Part shown: positions 33,319 to 41,942 of the stretch, one piece after another
How positions within the stretch are numbered: the stretch's first letter is position 1
How the letters are laid out: the number at the start of each line of letters is the position of its first letter
Assembly: GCF_000165835.1 (NCBI RefSeq)
Contig: NC_014640.1
Span: 1,178,001-1,242,000 of the forward strand
DNA length: 64,000 nt
Direction: 5' to 3'
From: Achromobacter xylosoxidans A8
GTDB lineage: Bacteria > Pseudomonadota > Gammaproteobacteria > Burkholderiales > Burkholderiaceae_B
Made by a program: the position numbers and the translations under genes
Notes under the pieces: generated by a model
Databases searched by the model: none
Seen by the model: only the letters and a program-made list of their open reading frames with translations
Told to the model about the DNA's origin: nothing

Positions 33319-34053
33319 ATGGATACCAAGAACTCCACGAATCAGAGACAACTCACGGTCCGCATCTCGCGGGGAACCGAGGACGGAAGCTATTCCACTT
33401 ATTCGGTGCCGTGGCGCGAGAACCAGACGGTTCTGGATGTGGTGACCGAAGTGCAGCGCACCCAGGAGCCGAACCTTTCGTACCGCTACGCCTGTCGCGT
33501 CGGCGTCTGCGGGTCCTGTGCCATGACGGTCAACGGCAAGCCCCGCTGGACCTGCCGCACCCACGTCAGCCGGGTGGAAGAGGGGGGCGTGATCGTGATC
33601 GAACCCTTGCGCAACATGCCGCGGATCAAGGATCTGGTCGTCGACATGAGCGAGTTCTTTCAGAAGTGGGCGCGCGCCGGCAATACCTTCGTCGGCACGG
33701 CCACGCGCAATGATCCGCCGGCACTGGTGTCGCCTCAGAGCAAGAAGCGCAAGCAGGCCGACGCCGCCATCGAGTGCATCAACTGCGGCGTGTGCTACGC
33801 GGCCTGTGACGTGGTGTCCTGGGATAAGGACTACCTGGGCCCGGCCGCCCTGAACCGGGCGTGGACGCTGTTCAACGACGAACGGCACGCAGACCCCAAG
33901 GACGTGCTGCGCAAGGCCACCTCCGGCAGCGGCTGCAACTCCTGTCATACCCAGGGCAGCTGCATGAAGCACTGTCCGGTAAGCCTCAGCCCCACGGGCA
34001 GCATTGCGGGATTGAAGCGCAGCGCCATCTTCAGCCTGCTCAAGGGGGGCTGA
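33319..34053 (+). CDS. Succinate dehydrogenase/fumarate reductase-like iron-sulfur subunit
   Basis: A 244-residue electron-transfer subunit. The N-terminal [2Fe-2S] ferredoxin domain has YACRVGVCGSCAM and a later TCRTH; the C-terminal domain has IECINCGVCYAACD and SGCNSCHTQGSCMKHCPV for [4Fe-4S] and [3Fe-4S] clusters. It passes electrons between the flavoprotein and the membrane anchors encoded just downstream. Gene order B-C-D-A differs from the usual sdhCDAB, suggesting a second, specialised complex rather than the citric-acid-cycle enzyme. One base separates it from the next gene. Confidence 0.9.
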   Translation: MDTKNSTNQRQLTVRISRGTEDGSYSTYSVPWRENQTVLDVVTEVQRTQEPNLSYRYACRVGVCGSCAMTVNGKPRWTCRTHVSRVEEGGVIVIEPLRNMPRIKDLVVDMSEFFQKWARAGNTFVGTATRNDPPALVSPQSKKRKQADAAIECINCGVCYAACDVVSWDKDYLGPAALNRAWTLFNDERHADPKDVLRKATSGSGCNSCHTQGSCMKHCPVSLSPTGSIAGLKRSAIFSLLKGG

Positions 34054-34054
34054 C

Positions 34055-34390
34055 ATGGAAGCTCGTCTTTTCGCGCTCCAGCGCCTGACGGCGATGGTGA
34101 TGGCGCCGTTTGTCCTGGTGCACGTGGGCCTGGTCATCTACGCGGTGCGTGGCGGGCTGACCGCGGGCGAGATTCTCTCGCGCACGCAGGGCAACTGGTT
34201 CTGGATCGTCTTCTACGGCCTGTTCGTGCTGAGCGTGTCGGTCCACGTGCCGATCGGCGTGCGCAACATCCTGATCGAGTGGCTGCGGCTGGGCCGCGGC
34301 GCCGCGTCCGTGGTCGGGCTGGCGTTCGGTTTGGGACTGCTCATCCTGGGCGTGCGCGCCGTCGCGGCGGTGGGAGGGCTGATGCCATGA
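34055..34390 (+). CDS. Membrane anchor subunit 1 (SdhC/FrdC-like)
   Basis: A 111-residue protein with three membrane segments (about 12-32, 50-72 and 84-106). His in APFVLVHVGL and in SVSVHVPIGVRN are placed where haem ligands occur in cytochrome b-type anchors. It lies between the iron-sulfur subunit and a second anchor, overlapping the latter by 4 bp. It would bind quinone and possibly haem in the inner membrane. Confidence 0.75.
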   Translation: MEARLFALQRLTAMVMAPFVLVHVGLVIYAVRGGLTAGEILSRTQGNWFWIVFYGLFVLSVSVHVPIGVRNILIEWLRLGRGAASVVGLAFGLGLLILGVRAVAAVGGLMP

Positions 34391-34731
34391 GATCCGCGCG
34401 CAACCATCAGGCCTACTGGGCCTTCCTCGGGCATCGCCTCTCCGGCCTGGCGCTGGCCCTGTTCCTGCCCGCCCACTTCTACGTGCTGGCGATGGCGCTG
34501 GACCAGGCGCGGCTGGACGGATTCCTCAAGCTTGCCGACATGCCGGCGATGAAGTTCGGCGAATGGGGGCTGGTGCTGCTGCTGACCCTGCACATGTTTT
34601 TCGGGCTGCGCCTGCTAGCGCTGGAGCTGTTGCCCTGGAAGTCGCCGCGGGATGCGCGCGTCGCCTGGATCGGGTGGGGCTTTGCGGTCTCCATGGCGAC
34701 GGGCCTGGTTTTCATCGCGGGAGTGATCTGA
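34387..34731 (+). CDS. Membrane anchor subunit 2 (SdhC/SdhD-like)
   Basis: A 114-residue protein with three membrane segments. HRLSGLALALFLPAHFYVLA matches the Arg-x-Ser-Gly and His pattern of succinate dehydrogenase cytochrome b subunits; a later LLTLHMFFGLRLLALEL carries another conserved His. The start at 34387 overlaps the previous stop (ATGA), and an in-frame start at 34279 would overlap the previous gene widely. Together with anchor 1 it completes a four-subunit complex. Confidence 0.78.
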   Translation: MRSARNHQAYWAFLGHRLSGLALALFLPAHFYVLAMALDQARLDGFLKLADMPAMKFGEWGLVLLLTLHMFFGLRLLALELLPWKSPRDARVAWIGWGFAVSMATGLVFIAGVI

Positions 34732-34732
34732 G

Positions 34733-36472
34733 ATGCGGATCGAGAACATCAAGACGGACATTCTGGTGCTGGGCACCGGGGGCGCGGGCCTGTTCGCGGC
34801 GCTGCACGCCAAGAAGGCAAATCCGTCGCTGCAGGTGACGGTGACGGTGAAAGGCCTGCTGGGCAAGTGCGGCTGTACCCGCATGGTCCAGGGCGGCTAC
34901 AACGTCGCGCTGGCCGCTGGCGACTCGGTGGAGCGCCACTTCATGGACACCATCGAGGGCGGCAAGTGGCTGCCGCGCCAGGACCTGGCGTGGCGCCTGG
35001 TCGAAGGCGCCGTCGAACGGGTGCGCGAGCTGGAGAACGAGATCGGCTGTTTCTTCGACCGCAATCCCGATGGCACGCTGCATTCCAAGGCGTTCGCCGG
35101 CCAGAGCTTCGACCGCACCGTGCACAAGGCCGATTTGACCGGCATCGAGATCATCAACCGCTTGATGGAGCAGGTGCGGGCGCTGGACGTCGATGAATTG
35201 GAAGAGCATCGCGCCATCGAGCTGATTCCGGCCGCCGACGGCTCCGGCATCTCGGGCGTATTGTTCATCGACATGCGGACCGGCGCCTATCGGTTCATCC
35301 AGGCCAAGGCCGTGCTGCTGGCCACCGGGGCCGGGCCGACGATGTACCGCTATCACACGCCCTCCGGCGACAAGACCTGTGACGGATTGGCCATGGCCTT
35401 GCGCTACGGCTTGAAGCTGCGGGACATGGAGATGGTGCAGTTCCATCCCACGGGCCTGCTGGGCGGGCCGGATACGCGCATGACCGGAACGGTGTTGGAG
35501 GAAGGGCTGCGCGGGGCGGGCGGCTATCTGCTCAACGGCGACGGCGAGCGCTTCATGGCCAACTACGACAAGCGCGGCGAACGCGCCACGCGCGACGTGG
35601 TCAGCCGCGGCATCTACGCCGAAATGCGCGCCGGGCGCACGGGCCCGATGGGCGGGGTCTATATCCAGATGAGTCATCTGGGTCCGGACAAGGTGGCCAA
35701 GACCTTTCCCGGCATGGTCAACCGCTGCAAGGATTGCGGCTTTGACCTGGCGGGCGGCAAGGTAGAGGTGGTGCCGACCGCCCATTACCTGATGGGCGGC
35801 GTCGAATTCAACGTGGACGGCTCGACGGCCTCGCCGGGGCTGTACGCGGCGGGCGAGGACTGCGGTGGAGTGCACGGCGCCAATCGCCTGGGCGGAAACG
35901 GCGTGGCCAATTCCACGGTGTTCGGCGGCATCGCGGGCGACGCGATGGCGGCCTATGTCGCCAAGTCCGGCCAGTGGCGCGACCCGGACCCGCGCATCAT
36001 CGCGCGCGGCATCGAGCGCGCCGAGTTCCCGTTTTCCCGGCCAACTGGGCGCATCCACGAGTTGCGCGACGCGCTTTCGCAAACCATGTGGGACGACGTC
36101 GGCGTGCTGCGCCGCCGCGAGGCTATGGAGCATGGCCTGGACGCCATCGCCGGCCACCGCGCCGCCTTGCGCGACATTGGCGTGGCGGACGGCGACCGCC
36201 GCTACAACCTCACCTGGCACGACTGGCTCAATATGGAAAGCCTGGTCGACATTTCCAAGGTCATCACGGTCTCGGCGCTGGCGCGCGAGAACAGCCGCGG
36301 CGCACATTACCGCGAGGACTTTCCTGAAGCCGGAGATCTGCACACCAGCCGCTACACGCGCGTGAGCGCGCAGGACGGCGAGGTGGCGCTGGAGATGGTT
36401 CCGGTTTCCTTCGACATCGTAAAACCCGGCGAATCGCTCATCGAGGGCGAGGCGGGCATTCCCCAGAACTAA
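34733..36472 (+). CDS. Fumarate reductase/succinate dehydrogenase-like flavoprotein lacking the flavin-linking His
   Basis: A 579-residue FAD enzyme. The Rossmann motif is ILVLGTGGAGLFAA. Catalytic regions of the family are intact: QFHPTGLLG, EGLRGAGGYL, ERATRDVVSRG with the proton-transfer Arg, PTAHYLMGG and HGANRLGGNG. At the covalent-FAD site SdhA/FrdA have Ser-His-Thr; here the aligned residues are Gly47-Cys48-Thr49, so FAD should be non-covalent, as in L-aspartate oxidase. With three electron-transfer and membrane subunits upstream and a hydratase downstream, it probably oxidises a succinate-like acid or reduces an unsaturated one. It is not a typical NadB, which has no such partners. 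Confidence 0.85.
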   Translation: MRIENIKTDILVLGTGGAGLFAALHAKKANPSLQVTVTVKGLLGKCGCTRMVQGGYNVALAAGDSVERHFMDTIEGGKWLPRQDLAWRLVEGAVERVRELENEIGCFFDRNPDGTLHSKAFAGQSFDRTVHKADLTGIEIINRLMEQVRALDVDELEEHRAIELIPAADGSGISGVLFIDMRTGAYRFIQAKAVLLATGAGPTMYRYHTPSGDKTCDGLAMALRYGLKLRDMEMVQFHPTGLLGGPDTRMTGTVLEEGLRGAGGYLLNGDGERFMANYDKRGERATRDVVSRGIYAEMRAGRTGPMGGVYIQMSHLGPDKVAKTFPGMVNRCKDCGFDLAGGKVEVVPTAHYLMGGVEFNVDGSTASPGLYAAGEDCGGVHGANRLGGNGVANSTVFGGIAGDAMAAYVAKSGQWRDPDPRIIARGIERAEFPFSRPTGRIHELRDALSQTMWDDVGVLRRREAMEHGLDAIAGHRAALRDIGVADGDRRYNLTWHDWLNMESLVDISKVITVSALARENSRGAHYREDFPEAGDLHTSRYTRVSAQDGEVALEMVPVSFDIVKPGESLIEGEAGIPQN

Positions 36473-36485
36473 GGCACATCCCACC

Positions 36486-37421
36486 ATGAGCATCCCTGTA
36501 CAGAAAGTTGAAGAGGCGGCGCTGGAGATCATGCGCCGCGCGGCCATCGAGATTCCGGCCGACTACAAGCAAGGCATCCAGGAACTGCAGAAGAAGGAAA
36601 CCGGCAAGCTGCCGCGCTTCGTCATCCATGCCATGGTGGACAACTGGGAGGCCGCCGACCAGGACCGGCGGCCCATGTGCGCCGACACCGGCCTGCCGCG
36701 CTACTACGTCAAGGTGGGCAACAACGCCTCGGTCGACAGCGGCTTCGTCGCGGTGGAGCGCGCGCTGCGCCACGCCACGGCCGAGGCCACGCTCAGCATT
36801 CCGCTGCGGCCCAACCGCGTGCATCCGCTCTGGCGCACCGACCACAACAACAACGTCGGCATCAACGCGCCCGAGGTCGAATGGTCGTTCGAGCCCGATA
36901 CCGACTGGATCGAAATCACGACCGTGCACAAGGGCGGCCTGTTCGGCACCGACTACCGCATGCTGTTTCCCGGCGATGGCATAGACGGCATCAAGCGCTT
37001 CGTGCTGGACACGTTGATCGCCTTCGGCAAGCGCGGGCTGGCCTGTCAGCCGGCCATCGTCGGCATCGGGCTGGGCGGCTCCAAGGACACCTGCATGCAG
37101 CTGGGCAAACAGGCCGCCTGTCTGCGCACGGTAGGGGACCGCAACCCGGACCCCAAGGTGGCGGAACTGGAACTCGAGCTGATGCAGCTGGGAAATTCCA
37201 TCGGCATGGGCGCCATGGGCTTCGTCGGTTCCGGCATGGTGGTCGACTGCCATATCGAGTGCGGCTACACCCATACCGGAGGCATGCCCATCAGCCTGCA
37301 CACCTTTTGCCTGTCTTCGCGCCGCGCCACCGCGCGGATCCATGCCAACGGGAAGATCGAGTACCGCACCGATCCCCAGTGGTTCACGCCCTACCTGCGC
37401 CGGGAGACGGTCGAATGGTAA
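36486..37421 (+). CDS. Class I fumarase/tartrate dehydratase family, alpha subunit
   Basis: A 311-residue iron-sulfur hydratase subunit. Conserved segments include RPMCADTGLPRYYV, with a cluster Cys, GIGLGGSKDTCMQLGK, and the His/Cys-rich VDCHIECGYTHTGGMP. Two-subunit enzymes of this family hydrate fumarate or mesaconate, or dehydrate L-tartrate; substrate choice cannot be read from these motifs. The beta subunit gene overlaps its stop by 7 bp, and the flavoprotein gene is 13 bp upstream. The pairing suggests oxidation of a saturated diacid followed by hydration. Confidence 0.87.
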   Translation: MSIPVQKVEEAALEIMRRAAIEIPADYKQGIQELQKKETGKLPRFVIHAMVDNWEAADQDRRPMCADTGLPRYYVKVGNNASVDSGFVAVERALRHATAEATLSIPLRPNRVHPLWRTDHNNNVGINAPEVEWSFEPDTDWIEITTVHKGGLFGTDYRMLFPGDGIDGIKRFVLDTLIAFGKRGLACQPAIVGIGLGGSKDTCMQLGKQAACLRTVGDRNPDPKVAELELELMQLGNSIGMGAMGFVGSGMVVDCHIECGYTHTGGMPISLHTFCLSSRRATARIHANGKIEYRTDPQWFTPYLRRETVEW

Positions 37422-38095
37422 GCAACGACGACGACATCAAGGTCTTTCACCTGGACCTGCCCGCCAAGCGCGAGGACCTCGCCAAGCTCGAACTCGGCGC
37501 GGCCGTGTATCTGAATGGCGTGGTCTACACGGCCCGCGAAGGCGTCTACAAGAAGGTGCTGGACCAGGGCCTGCCGCTGCCGGTGGACCTGCGCTCCCTC
37601 AGCAACGTCAACTTCCATTGCTCGCCGGCCGCGGCGCCGGACGGCCACGGCGGCTACAACGTGGGCGCCGTCACCGCCACGGCTTCGTTCCGCTTCTCCA
37701 AGTGGATACCCCGCTGGCTGGAGGAGACCGGCTGCCGCATCCTGATTGGCAAGGGCGGCATGCCCGCCGACGACTACAAGCAGGTGCTGGCGCCGGGCGG
37801 CGCGATCTACCTGACCACCGTGGGTTATGGCACCGGCGCCTTGCTGGGCCGCGGCATCAAGCGGGTGCGCGAAGTGCATTGGCTGGATGAGTTGGGGATC
37901 GCGCAGGCGATGTGGCTGTTCGAGGTCGAGAACTTCGGGCCCTTCATCGTCGAGAGCGACCTCGAGGGCAACTCGCTCTTTGCCCAGCACGCCGAAGTCA
38001 TCAATGCGGGCATCGAGAAGCTTTATGCCGGCTTGAAGCCGCCCGCTCTGCACCGCTATGGCGAGACGGACGACCGCAAGGATGAAGTGATGTAG
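37415..38095 (+). CDS. Class I fumarase/tartrate dehydratase family, beta subunit
   Basis: A 226-residue beta subunit. It has the family swivelling-domain features KLELGAAVYLNGVVYTARE, FHCSPAAAP, and the signature IGKGGMPADDY, followed by VTYGTGALL-like sequence (TVGYGTGALLG). ATG at 37415 overlaps the alpha stop, so translation is coupled. Together the two subunits should form one [4Fe-4S] lyase. In E. coli the corresponding halves are fused in FumA/FumB or separate in TtdA/TtdB. Confidence 0.87.
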   Translation: MVSNDDDIKVFHLDLPAKREDLAKLELGAAVYLNGVVYTAREGVYKKVLDQGLPLPVDLRSLSNVNFHCSPAAAPDGHGGYNVGAVTATASFRFSKWIPRWLEETGCRILIGKGGMPADDYKQVLAPGGAIYLTTVGYGTGALLGRGIKRVREVHWLDELGIAQAMWLFEVENFGPFIVESDLEGNSLFAQHAEVINAGIEKLYAGLKPPALHRYGETDDRKDEVM

Positions 38096-38146
38096 GCGCG
38101 GCAGCGCGCCAGACCCGGCAACCGTGCACCTGACAGGGATACTTTG

Positions 38147-38980
38147 ATGATCATCGACTTTAGGCTGCGGCCGCCCGTGGGCGGCTTTCTGGACACGCTG
38201 ATGTACTCGGCGGGAGAACGCCGCGACGGCTTTACCCGGACGGTGGGCTTCGAGCCCTCGGCTGCGGCGCAGCAGCAGTCGATGGCGCTGTTGCTCAAGG
38301 AGATGGACGCGGCGAGGATAGACCGCGGCGTGGTCGTGGGACGCCTGGCAGGCGTGCTGGGCAGCGTATCCAACGAGGATGTGCGCGGCATCGTCGCCGA
38401 GCACCCGGGCCGCTTCATCGGCGCCGCCTCCATCGACCCCACCGACAGGCGGCGCGCATGCCAGACCATCAGTCAGGCGGTCGAGGACGGCTTCAAGCTG
38501 ATCAATATCGAGCCCGGTTCCTACCCGGTGCCGATGTACGCCGACGACCGGCGGCTCTATCCGATCTACGGCCATTGCGAGGACCTGAGCGTTCCGGTGA
38601 TCATGATGGTCGGAGGCACGGCGGGCCCCGACCTGAGCTATTCGGACCCGATACGGACCGACCGGGTGCTGGCGGATTTCCCCGGCCTGAACGTCGTGGT
38701 CGCGCATGGCGGGTGGCCCTGGGTCAACGAGATCCTGCATCTGGCATTCCGGCGGCAGAATCTGTGGCTGTCGCCCGATATGTATTTTTCCCGCATGCCG
38801 GGTTGGGAGGAGTATGTGAAGGCGGCCGACGGCTTTCTTGCGGACAGGATGCTCTACGCCAGCTCGTTCCCGTTTTGTCCCGTGCAGGGGTACAAAGAAT
38901 GGTTCGAGACCTTGCCGATCCGGGAAGATAATCTCAGGAAAGTCATGGGGGGCAATGCGCGGCGGCTGCTAGGCATCTGA
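38147..38980 (+). CDS. Amidohydrolase-2-like TIM-barrel protein with altered metal site
   Basis: A 277-residue protein of the amidohydrolase-related (Amidohydro_2) group, which includes decarboxylases and lactonases. Barrel strands include PGRFIGAASIDP, VPVIMMVGGTAGPDL, NVVVAHGGWPWVNEILHLAF and LYASSFPFCP, ending KVMGGNARRLLG, as in the family. The usual first metal motif Asp-x-His-x-His is replaced by Asp4-Phe-Arg-Leu-Arg8, so the binuclear site cannot form normally. ATG at 38147 follows AGGGATACTTTG. It is the last gene of the operon; the substrate is unknown. Confidence 0.75.
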   Translation: MIIDFRLRPPVGGFLDTLMYSAGERRDGFTRTVGFEPSAAAQQQSMALLLKEMDAARIDRGVVVGRLAGVLGSVSNEDVRGIVAEHPGRFIGAASIDPTDRRRACQTISQAVEDGFKLINIEPGSYPVPMYADDRRLYPIYGHCEDLSVPVIMMVGGTAGPDLSYSDPIRTDRVLADFPGLNVVVAHGGWPWVNEILHLAFRRQNLWLSPDMYFSRMPGWEEYVKAADGFLADRMLYASSFPFCPVQGYKEWFETLPIREDNLRKVMGGNARRLLGI

Positions 38981-39034
38981 CGCGGCATACTCCTCCTTCC
39001 CATAACGCTCGCCTACACCAGGAACCCCCCTTGC

Positions 39035-39940
39035 ATGGACATCCGGACGCTCTACACGCTGATCGCGATTGCAGACCACGGCAGCTTCGCCGAGGCCGGC
39101 AATACCATCGGCTTGTCGCTGTCTGCGGTGAGCATGCAGGTCCGCGCGCTCGAGGATGAACTTGGCATCACGATCTTCGATCGCAGCCGGCGTCCGCCGA
39201 TCCTCACGGACACGGGCCTGGCGCTGGTGCACCGGGCGCGCGACCTGATCGCCCACTGGGAAAGCATGAGCGCCGCGCTGAAGAAGGGCACCTCCTCGGG
39301 ATTGCTCAGGCTGGGCAGCGTCCATACCTGTGTGTCGGGCGTGCTGCCGCTGGCCCTGCGCCACTTGCAGAAGCAGGGGCATGGACTGGAAGTCCACGTC
39401 ACCACCGGGCTTACGCATGACCTGGAACGTGCCATCTACCACCGCCAGCTGGACGTGGCGATCGTGACCGAACCCGATGCGCCGCGCTCGGGGCTGGATT
39501 TCCTGCCGTTCGTGGAGGAACAGCTGGTCGTCATCGCGCACCGTTCGGTAAAGGGCGCCAGCGACCAGGAGATCCTGGAGCAGAACCCTTATGTCCGCTT
39601 CAACCGCTCGGCGCGCGTGGGGCATCTGGTGCAGGAAGAGATGGTGCGCAGGCGCATCACGGTGCGTTCGGCCATGGAGATCGACAACCTGGAGGGCGTG
39701 ATCGCCATGGTGGCCAATGGCCTGGGCGCCTCGGTGGTGCCGGCCTGCCGCGGCAGGAACGAGTTTCCGCCGGGCATCCGCGTTATTCCGTTCGGCTCGC
39801 CGACGGTCACGCGCCGGCTGGGCATCCTGGCGCCGAAGGAGAACCCGCGAGCCCATCTTACGCAGTTGTTGCTCGATGCATTGAAGTCAGTCTGCGCCGG
39901 CCAGCGCGACGGCACGGAGCAGGCCGGTCCCGGCCAGTAG
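39035..39940 (+). CDS. LysR-family regulator of the dicarboxylate operon
   Basis: A 301-residue regulator. Helix-turn-helix: LYTLIAIADHGSFAEAGNTI, LSAVSMQVRALEDELG, IFDRSRRPP. The effector domain contains LRLGSVHTCVSGVLPLALRHL, and a C-terminal stretch with VANGLGASVVPA. It follows the amidohydrolase gene by 54 bp in the same direction and precedes a Bug receptor, so it probably senses the acid handled by this locus. It could autoregulate, but no operator was identified. Confidence 0.88.
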   Translation: MDIRTLYTLIAIADHGSFAEAGNTIGLSLSAVSMQVRALEDELGITIFDRSRRPPILTDTGLALVHRARDLIAHWESMSAALKKGTSSGLLRLGSVHTCVSGVLPLALRHLQKQGHGLEVHVTTGLTHDLERAIYHRQLDVAIVTEPDAPRSGLDFLPFVEEQLVVIAHRSVKGASDQEILEQNPYVRFNRSARVGHLVQEEMVRRRITVRSAMEIDNLEGVIAMVANGLGASVVPACRGRNEFPPGIRVIPFGSPTVTRRLGILAPKENPRAHLTQLLLDALKSVCAGQRDGTEQAGPGQ

Positions 39941-40111
39941 TTCTTAGTCTGGTAGTTCTGTAGTTCAGCAGCCTAGTAGTCCGCAGAAAAACACCGCAAC
40001 GCCCCAAAAAAATCGAGCCATCGGCCCGAGGGTCAGTTGCTGCCTGGCGAATCGTCAGCCGGCCGAGAACCGGCAGGCTTCGCCGTCCCGCGAACTGAAG
40101 GAGACAAAACC

Positions 40112-41113
40112 ATGAAAGACGAATTTCAACCCAATAACGCCCGCCGCCGCATCGTCAAGACGCTGGGCTGTGGCCTCGCGCTTACGCCGTTTCTGGCCCT
40201 GCCGGCGCGAGCCGAATGGCCATCTGACAAGGTCATACGCATGGTCGTTCCGTTTTCGGCGGGCGGCGCCACCGACTTGCTGGGCCGCGCGCTGGCGGCC
40301 GAACTGGGCAAGGGCCTGAAGCAAAGCGTGATCGTCGAGAACCGGGCGGGCGCCGGCGGCAGCGTGGGTGCGCAGGCTGTCGCCAGCGCGCCGGCGGACG
40401 GCTACACGCTGTTGCTCGCATCGGGCAGCATGTTCACGGTCAACCAGTTCATCTACAGCAAGCTGCCTTACTCGCTGGCTGACTTCAGCCCTATCGGCAA
40501 GGTGGCCAACGGACCCATGGTGCTCACGGTCAATGCCAATCTGCCCGTCAAGAACACGCGGGAGCTTATCGAATACGCCCGCGCCAGGCCGGGCAAGCTC
40601 AGCTTTTCGTCCGCGGGCGTGGGCAGCCAGACGCATATGGCGGGGGAAGCCTTCAGCGACGCGGCCGGGATCGAGCTCATGCACGTCCCCTACAAGGGCG
40701 AAGGCCCGGCCTACACGGATCTGATGGCAGGCGTGATCGAAGTCGCCGTGGGCAACATCAATGCCATCGTGCCCCTGCTCAAGGGCGGGCGCCTGCGGGC
40801 GCTTTCGGTGACGGGAAAGGAGCGCTCAGCGCTGCTGCCGGACGTGCCCACCACGGCGGAGGACGGCGTGCCGGGTTTCGAGTTCACTGGCTGGTTCGCG
40901 TTGCTGGCGCCGGCAGGCACGCCACAGACGTCCGTCGACCGGCTGCTGGCCGATGCCAGGACGGCGGTCGAACAGCCGAACATGCAGCGCTATCTGGCTG
41001 ACCAGGGCATGTCCGCGACCATAGTGCCGCCCGCCCAGCTCAGGGACGAGATCGCCAGGGAGTCGGCCAAGTGGAAGGCGCTGGTGGAGAAAAAGAAGAT
41101 CACCGCCAGCTGA
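40112..41113 (+). CDS. Bug-type tripartite tricarboxylate receptor
   Basis: A 333-residue periplasmic binding protein of the Bug/TctC family. A signal peptide (VKTLGCGLALTPFLALPARA) precedes family motifs WPSDKVIRMVVPFSAGGATD, VENRAGAGGSVGAQAV, DGYTLLLASG and GKLSFSSAGVGSQTHMAGE. Bug proteins bind carboxylates and are very numerous in Bordetella and Achromobacter. ATG at 40112 follows GAAGGAGAC, better than 40037. Membrane partners TctA/TctB are not nearby; it may use distant ones, or act as a sensor. Confidence 0.92.
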   Translation: MKDEFQPNNARRRIVKTLGCGLALTPFLALPARAEWPSDKVIRMVVPFSAGGATDLLGRALAAELGKGLKQSVIVENRAGAGGSVGAQAVASAPADGYTLLLASGSMFTVNQFIYSKLPYSLADFSPIGKVANGPMVLTVNANLPVKNTRELIEYARARPGKLSFSSAGVGSQTHMAGEAFSDAAGIELMHVPYKGEGPAYTDLMAGVIEVAVGNINAIVPLLKGGRLRALSVTGKERSALLPDVPTTAEDGVPGFEFTGWFALLAPAGTPQTSVDRLLADARTAVEQPNMQRYLADQGMSATIVPPAQLRDEIARESAKWKALVEKKKITAS

Positions 41114-41180
41114 GGCTACGTTGCGGGCCTGTGGCGTTCACTGGCTCGCCCTTATTTTTCATGCTCACCTTGCACGCATC

Positions 41181-41930
41181 ATGCCGCCCGATTCCCTTGT
41201 TGTCGCCGCTCCCGTCGTCTTGGCCGCCTACGTCGTCTTCGGGATGACAGGATTCGGCGCGGCCATGGTGGCCGTGCCGGTCCTGGTCCAGTTCATGCCG
41301 CTGCAGTTTGCGGTGCCGCTGGTGGTGCTGTTCGACCTGGCCTGCACCGCGCTGGTGGGCGGCAGCAACTGGCGGCGGGTGTCCCTGGTCGAGCTCAAGC
41401 GGCTGTTTCCCTGGCTGCTGCTAGGGATAGGCCTGGGCGTCACGCTGCTGCACAACGCCGGCGCCCGCTGGCCCTTGATACTGCTGGGCAGCTTCGTGCT
41501 GGCCGTGTGCATCAAGGGCCTGCGCGGCGCGCGGGCGAAGGCGGCGGCGCCGTTGAACACTTTTTGGGCGTTGCCGTTCGGCGTGTTCGGCGGCATCTTC
41601 AGCGCGCTGTTCGGGACCGGGGGGCCTATCTACACCATCTATCTGTCGCGCCGGCTGGACGCGCTGGATCAGTTCCGCGCCACGATCTCGGTGGTCATCC
41701 TGGCCAGCGGCCTCATCCGGGCGGCGGCGTTCGGCGCCGCCGGACTGTACGCGCAGCCGGAAATCCTGTCTGCCGCCGCCGTACTGCTGCCGGTAGCCCT
41801 GATCGGCCTTTATGGCGGTTCCCGCCTCAGAGCCCGGGTGTCTCCGGAACTGCTGAAGCGGGCCATCTTTCTCTTACTCGCGATAGCTGGCGCGGGCGCC
41901 ATCTATCGCGGCTGGGTCTCGCCTTCGTGA
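41181..41930 (+). CDS. TSUP-family (TauE/SafE) permease
   Basis: A 249-residue membrane protein with about eight hydrophobic segments. The TSUP repeats are visible: VFGMTGFGAAMVAVPVLVQF in the first half, and ALPFGVFGGIFSALFGTGGPIYTIYL in the second. Members move sulphonates, sulphite or organic anions. The start at 41181 (MPPDSLVVAAP) is preferred over 41121 because it places the first membrane segment at the N terminus. Downstream of the Bug gene in the same direction; it may export or import a product of the locus. Confidence 0.85.
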   Translation: MPPDSLVVAAPVVLAAYVVFGMTGFGAAMVAVPVLVQFMPLQFAVPLVVLFDLACTALVGGSNWRRVSLVELKRLFPWLLLGIGLGVTLLHNAGARWPLILLGSFVLAVCIKGLRGARAKAAAPLNTFWALPFGVFGGIFSALFGTGGPIYTIYLSRRLDALDQFRATISVVILASGLIRAAAFGAAGLYAQPEILSAAAVLLPVALIGLYGGSRLRARVSPELLKRAIFLLLAIAGAGAIYRGWVSPS

Positions 41931-41942
41931 TGCGGACGCCTG

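Noticed and set aside
36677..37414. Long frame upstream of the lyase beta subunit start as an N-terminal extension
   Set aside because: It is out of frame within the alpha subunit gene; the beta protein starts at 37415, where family similarity begins.
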